Position numbers and translations under genes: made by a program. A stretch of 64,000 nt of DNA from the NCBI GenBank assembly GCA_963739625.1, contig CAVUAU010000003.1:6051-70050 (forward strand), given 5' to 3'. The stretch is from Salinimicrobium sp963739625. Lineage in GTDB: Bacteria > Bacteroidota > Bacteroidia > Flavobacteriales > Flavobacteriaceae. Below the pieces are notes generated by a model. It had not been told where the DNA came from. It was given only the letters and a program-made list of their open reading frames with translations, and searched no databases. This document shows, one piece after another, positions 60,846 to 64,000 of this stretch. The stretch's first letter is position 1; the number at the start of each line of letters is the position of its first letter.

Positions 60846-62039
60846 ATGAATATACACGAATATCAGGGAAAAGAGATCTTAAGCAGTTTTGGTGTGCGCG
60901 TACAACGCGGTATTGTTGCCCAGGACGCAAAGGAAGCAGTTGAGGCTGCAAAAAAACTTACTGAACAAACCGGGACGGGATGGCACGTGATCAAAGCTCA
61001 GGTTCATGCCGGCGGACGTGGAAAAGGAGGAGGAGTAAAACTTGCTAAAAATTTGCAGCAGGTTGAGGAGATCGCAGGACAGATCATTGGGATGAACCTT
61101 GTTACCCCGCAAACTTCTGCGGAAGGTAAAAAAGTGCACCAGGTATTGGTAGCCGAAGATGTATACTATCCGGGTGACAGCGAACCGGATGAATTTTACA
61201 TGTCTGTGCTTCTAAACCGTTCTACAGGAAGAAATATGATCATGTATTCTACCGAAGGTGGAATGGACATTGAAACTGTTGCAGAGCAGACTCCGCATCT
61301 TATATTCAATGAAGAGATTGACCCATCTGTTGGATTACTGCCTTTCCAGGCAAGAAGGATCGCCTTTAACCTTGGTCTTAGCGGAAATGCTTTTAAAGAA
61401 ATGACCAAATTCGTAATGTCGCTTTATGAGGCTTACGTAAAATCTGATTCTTCTCTTTTTGAGATCAACCCTGTTCTTAAGACTAGCGATGACAAAATTT
61501 TGGCTGTAGATGCCAAAGTAACTATAGATGACAATGCACTTTACCGTCACAAGGATTATCAGGAAATGCGTGACCTGCGCGAGGAAAATCCTGTTGAGGT
61601 AGAAGCTAAAGCAGTAGGCCTTAACTATGTTGACCTTGACGGAAACGTTGGCTGTATGGTTAACGGGGCCGGTCTTGCAATGGCAACTATGGATCTTATC
61701 AAACAAGCCGGGGGAGAGCCGGCAAATTTCCTTGATGTTGGAGGTACAGCCGATGCTAAAAGGGTAGAAGAAGCGTTTAGATTGATCCTGAAGGATGAGA
61801 ATGTAAAAGCCATTCTCGTGAATATTTTTGGAGGTATCGTTCGTTGTGACCGTGTGGCACAGGGAATCGTGGATGCCTACAAGAATTTGGGAGATGAAAT
61901 TCATGTTCCTATTATTGTTCGTCTTCAAGGGACCAATGCAGATATTGCGAAAGAGATCATCGATAACAGTGGACTCGACGTACACAGTGCTGTGGAATTC
62001 CAGGAAGCTGCAGACAAAGTGCAGGAACTTGTGGGATAA
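60846..62039 (+). CDS. sucC: Succinyl-CoA synthetase beta subunit
   Basis: SucC forms succinate and ATP from succinyl-CoA in the TCA cycle with SucD. The ATP-grasp domain has MNIHEYQGKEILSSFGV at the start and QVHAGGRGKGGGVKLAKN. The CoA-ligase part has ANFLDVGGTADAKRVEEAF and ILVNIFGGIVRCDRVAQGIV, with a closing HSAVEFQEAADKVQEL. From ATG 60846 it is 397 residues. The ATG at 60810 adds a non-conserved lead and was rejected. SucD is not adjacent, as in many Bacteroidota. Confidence 0.96.
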   Translation: MNIHEYQGKEILSSFGVRVQRGIVAQDAKEAVEAAKKLTEQTGTGWHVIKAQVHAGGRGKGGGVKLAKNLQQVEEIAGQIIGMNLVTPQTSAEGKKVHQVLVAEDVYYPGDSEPDEFYMSVLLNRSTGRNMIMYSTEGGMDIETVAEQTPHLIFNEEIDPSVGLLPFQARRIAFNLGLSGNAFKEMTKFVMSLYEAYVKSDSSLFEINPVLKTSDDKILAVDAKVTIDDNALYRHKDYQEMRDLREENPVEVEAKAVGLNYVDLDGNVGCMVNGAGLAMATMDLIKQAGGEPANFLDVGGTADAKRVEEAFRLILKDENVKAILVNIFGGIVRCDRVAQGIVDAYKNLGDEIHVPIIVRLQGTNADIAKEIIDNSGLDVHSAVEFQEAADKVQELVG

Positions 62040-62063
62040 ACAGAACAGCAAATATTTAAAAAG

Positions 62064-62090
62064 AACCCGGTCATTGGCCGGGTTTTTTTA
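62064..62090 (+). terminator. Terminator of sucC
   Basis: AACCCGG (62064-62070) pairs with CCGGGTT (62078-62084), followed by a run of T. Confidence 0.85.
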
Positions 62091-62241
62091 TGCCCGATTT
62101 TGAATTTGGAAAATAATTTGAAAAATTTTCTGTCTGCATCTTAAACTGTGAAGGTCTCATGATTCTTGATGTCAGGCTATTTTTCGATAAGGTTTTTTCA
62201 ACCTGTTTCCCTTCCAAATCTGTAACTATTTTTTATTGAAC

Positions 62242-62270
62242 TGTAACGGTAGATGTTTTTATGCGGTCTC
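62242..62270 (+). promoter_or_regulatory. ECF-sigma-like promoter upstream of the first small secreted protein
   Basis: TGTAAC (62242-62247) and GGTCTC (62265-62270), 17 bp apart, resemble the -35 and -10 elements of ECF sigma promoters in Flavobacteria. A similar pair precedes the second paralogue. Confidence 0.45.
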
Positions 62271-62316
62271 TATAGTACAATCATCAATTAATCATTAATC
62301 ATTAAAACGTACAGTT

Positions 62317-62658
62317 ATGAAAACTTTAAAAACATTTTTAGTAGGTTTCGCCATCATCTTGTCTACCGCAAATTATGCCAATACATCTTTTGATGATGAA
62401 GGCAACAGAAGCTCTATATCTTACCAGATTGAGCAAATGCTTAGCGACTCGGGTCTAATCATTGAGGAAGATTTCACCGTTACCGTTTTCTTCAAGATCA
62501 CTGAGGAAAACAGGATTGAAATTAGATCTATTCAATCTCCAAATGAGGAGGTGAATAATTTCCTTGAAGAGAGGTTAGCGCATAGAAAGGTACATGGAGA
62601 AAAGTGGGAAACTCAAAAAATATATGAGTTACCTGTCAAGGTCCATGGAACAAGATAA
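62317..62658 (+). CDS. Small secreted protein, TonB-C-terminal-like fold suspected (paralogue 1)
   Basis: This 113-residue protein has a signal peptide (ending TANYANTS). The mature part reads IEQMLSDSGLIIEEDFTVTV then FFKITEENRIEIRSIQSPNE and EEVNNFLEERLAHRK, and closes KIYELPVKVHG. The arrangement of beta-VxVFFxVxE-R-I, a helix, and a final strand resembles the TonB C-terminal or energy-transducer-like fold. This is inferred from pattern and not a firm family assignment. The neighbour at 62881-63216 is a paralogue in tandem, with a similar promoter and terminator. Confidence 0.65.
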   Translation: MKTLKTFLVGFAIILSTANYANTSFDDEGNRSSISYQIEQMLSDSGLIIEEDFTVTVFFKITEENRIEIRSIQSPNEEVNNFLEERLAHRKVHGEKWETQKIYELPVKVHGTR

Positions 62659-62668
62659 AGGAATAAAA

Positions 62669-62698
62669 AAGTCCCGGTTAGCCGGGACTTTTTTTTGG
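62669..62698 (+). terminator. Terminator of small secreted paralogue 1
   Basis: AAGTCCCGG (62669-62677) and CCGGGACTT (62682-62690), followed by T. Confidence 0.9.
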
Positions 62699-62800
62699 TT
62701 TCAGCTAAAGGCTCTATTTATGAGAAAAAAAATGAGCAGCAGCAGCTAAAGCGTTGTTTTACAGTTATTTTGCTAAATAAAAGTTAAAAGGATTTTGAAG

Positions 62801-62829
62801 TGTAACGTTTCAATTTTTCGATAGTCTAT
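62801..62829 (+). promoter_or_regulatory. ECF-sigma-like promoter upstream of the second small secreted protein
   Basis: TGTAAC (62801-62806) and GTCTAT (62824-62829), 17 bp apart. The sequence following (TATAGTACATCAATCAATC) resembles that after the first promoter (TATAGTACAATCATCAATT), so the promoter regions are duplicated too. Confidence 0.45.
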
Positions 62830-62880
62830 ATAGTACATCAATCAATCATTAATAAGTCAGTCAATTAAAAAACGAACATC

Positions 62881-63216
62881 ATGAGACATTTAAAATTTAT
62901 GTTAGTCGCTCTTGCAATCACATTAAGTTCAACAATCTACGCAAACAACAAGAAGTTTGTAAATGCCGATTCTCTTTCCACTGAAATAGAGAGTACTCTG
63001 GAGCAGTATAACTGCAATGTGCAGGAAGATTTTTCAGTAACTGTTTTCTTTTCAGTTTCTGAAGATGGCAGAATCCAAAGCCTTAACGTGGCTTCGGAAA
63101 ATGAAGAAGTAAATTCACTGCTTCAGAAAAATCTGCAAGGACAGGCAGTTCCCGGTAACTTCTGGAGAAAAGGTAAGATCTATGAACTTACTGTAGTACA
63201 GCAAGTAAGGAAATAG
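62881..63216 (+). CDS. Small secreted protein, TonB-C-terminal-like fold suspected (paralogue 2)
   Basis: This 111-residue protein has a signal peptide (ending STIYANNK). The mature part reads IESTLEQYNCNVQEDFSVTV then FFSVSEDGRIQSLNVASENE and EVNSLLQKNLQG, ending KIYELTVVQQVRK. It aligns with the protein at 62317-62658 across its mature region (EDF-VTVFF, EEVN, KIYEL-V). The function is unknown. Both are probably exported to the periplasm or beyond. Confidence 0.65.
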   Translation: MRHLKFMLVALAITLSSTIYANNKKFVNADSLSTEIESTLEQYNCNVQEDFSVTVFFSVSEDGRIQSLNVASENEEVNSLLQKNLQGQAVPGNFWRKGKIYELTVVQQVRK

Positions 63217-63233
63217 AAGATCCTTTGAAAAAG

Positions 63234-63262
63234 AAAAGTCCCGGCTCATCACCGGGACTTTT
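63234..63262. terminator. Terminator between paralogue 2 and cysH
   Basis: AAAAGTCCCGG (63234-63244) and CCGGGACTTTT (63252-63262). The stem closely matches that of paralogue 1. It also serves the convergent cysH gene. Confidence 0.85.
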
Positions 63263-63267
63263 CTTTT

Positions 63268-63957
63268 TTATAGATGTAAACCGCATTCGGTCTTTGGATT
63301 GTTGTTCCACCTGCCACTTCTTTCTTCCCCGGGAACAGTACAATGGGAGCAACCAATAGAATGATACCCCTTTTCGACCAAAGGATGAAAAGGAAGCTGG
63401 TGTTGCTCAATGAAAGCGTCCCGCTGTTCTCTCGTAACGTCCAGCAAAGGATAAAACTTTAGAATCTCACCCCTTTGTTCAAAAATATCCAGGCTGGCCC
63501 GGTGATCACTCTGCCATTCCATCAGCCCACTTACCCAAACAGTGTATTTGGCTTTGATGAGGTCAAGCGGCTTGACCTTGTTGATATAGCAACAGAAATC
63601 AGGATTCTTTTTCCAGGTTTCATCCCGCGTAGTAAATTCGTGTTCTTCTTTCAGGGAACTAATAGATTTCACTCGGAGTCCATAGAGTTCGGTGAGTTCT
63701 TTTTTGTACTCGAGGGTTTCTTCAAAATGATATCCTGTGTCGATGAAATAGACCAATTGGTCTTTTCTGGTATCAGAAAAAAGTTTCAGAAGAAAGGCTG
63801 AGGTGGCTGCAAACGAACTGGTGAGCATAATTTCAGCTTCATTGAAGTCGTTATACAATTCTTCGAGACGTTGAGGGAGGGAGAGGCTTTTGTATTTATT
63901 GTTGAGCACCGCGATTTCACCGGCAGTAACTTCTCTTTTTTCGGCAATGATTTCCAT
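63268..63957 (-). CDS. cysH: Phosphoadenylyl/adenylyl-sulfate reductase
   Basis: CysH reduces APS or PAPS to sulfite in sulfate assimilation. The 229 residues have SSFAATSAFLLKLFSDTRKD (PP-loop-like), VYFIDTGYHFEETLEYKKEL, DFCCYINKVKPLDL, WVSGLMEWQSDHRASL, IGCSHCTVPGEERSGRW and a terminal TECGLHL. The CC...CxxC set of cysteines supports an Fe4S4 cluster and APS preference. The final Cys is the catalytic nucleophile. The start directly follows an upstream stop (TGA-ATG), suggesting an operon continuing beyond the window. Confidence 0.93.
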   Translation of the reverse strand: MEIIAEKREVTAGEIAVLNNKYKSLSLPQRLEELYNDFNEAEIMLTSSFAATSAFLLKLFSDTRKDQLVYFIDTGYHFEETLEYKKELTELYGLRVKSISSLKEEHEFTTRDETWKKNPDFCCYINKVKPLDLIKAKYTVWVSGLMEWQSDHRASLDIFEQRGEILKFYPLLDVTREQRDAFIEQHQLPFHPLVEKGYHSIGCSHCTVPGEERSGRWNNNPKTECGLHL

Positions 63958-64000
63958 TCAGGGGAGATTTATTCTTTTTTCTTCGGAAGTGGACCGCGCT
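63958..64000 (-). CDS. Possible 3' end of an upstream minus-strand gene (partial)
   Basis: The minus strand is open from the window edge to a TGA at 63958-63960, reading ARSTSEEKRINLP. The stop immediately precedes the cysH ATG. Tight coupling like this suggests a real gene (a sulfate-assimilation partner, perhaps), but 13 residues are too few to identify it. Confidence 0.3.
   Translation of the reverse strand, partial: ARSTSEEKRINLP

Noticed and set aside
61335..62051. 238-codon minus-strand ORF opposite sucC
   Set aside because: It overlaps an unambiguous sucC gene and has no family features.
1..64000. Insertion sequences, prophage genes, rRNA operons or riboswitches
   Set aside because: No transposase, integrase, phage structural gene or rRNA sequence was seen, and no leader showed a convincing riboswitch fold by eye; a covariance-model search was not possible.

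Overview
This window looks like a chromosomal segment of a marine-type member of the Flavobacteriaceae (Bacteroidota), near Gramella, Salegentibacter or Salinimicrobium. The evidence is family membership of the proteins, the order L28-L33-DUF4295-ftsY, bacillithiol synthesis (bshC), promoters of the TTG-N18..20-TAnnTTTG type, and few purine-rich ribosome sites. Most of it is housekeeping sequence with small accessory islets. I place the genus by recall only.

Layout. 1-7.6 kb: end of recR, a 2-oxoacid dehydrogenase E2, a DnaQ-type exonuclease, a FAH hydrolase, an HPt protein, cinA, a repeat-filled gap, then rpmB-rpmG-DUF4295-ftsY. 7.6-17.7 kb: amidase lipoprotein, a repeat array, katG, a tricorn-like protease, a damaged higBA module and a D-amino-acid-type aminotransferase. 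17.9-20.3 kb: rimO, a tRNA-Leu(CAG) gene carrying a 20-bp insertion in its T arm, and a HEPN/nucleotidyltransferase module bounded by a copy of the tRNA 3' end. 20.3-24.1 kb (minus strand): class I aldolase and a TVP38/class V aminotransferase/DUF2459 operon. 24.3-29.9 kb: a phosphate-acquisition operon (porin, pstSCAB, phoU) behind a TTAACA direct repeat. 29.9-38.3 kb: M16 protease, Ca2+/cation antiporter, bshC, PLP decarboxylase and a SIMPL protein. 38.4-47.4 kb: guaA operon, a nitronate monooxygenase-like gene, mnmA and small lipoproteins. 47.5-57.9 kb: yidC-pyrG, GH3-family protein, metallopeptidase, fpg, MBL hydrolase, erythromycin-esterase homologue and a K+-channel-like protein. 58-64 kb: DUF4168, lysA, Lon-N protein, sucC, two tandem small secreted paralogues, and cysH.

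The most unusual locus is 19.29-20.27 kb. A 20-bp palindromic repeat interrupts the T arm of tRNA-Leu; a near-identical copy (19/20) lies in a dispersed repeat at 5217. Immediately downstream, a toxin-antitoxin-like pair is flanked by a 17-bp direct repeat of the tRNA 3' end (16/17), as expected for a mini-islet inserted at a tRNA attachment site, although no integrase is present.

A second theme is single-base frameshifts. At least 11 genes, including ftsY, bshC and a GH3-family gene, carry 1-bp insertions or deletions, mostly in short homopolymers. Reading across them restores full-length proteins. Because ftsY is normally essential, sequence error is the simplest explanation, so those genes are annotated as single genes with the shift noted.

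Intergenic DNA is rich in dispersed inverted repeats: a CAAAAATG-N-CATTTTTG-like motif, two families of long perfect hairpins, and paired GC-rich hairpins near 9.6-10.0 kb. No CRISPR array, insertion-sequence transposase, prophage or rRNA was seen.
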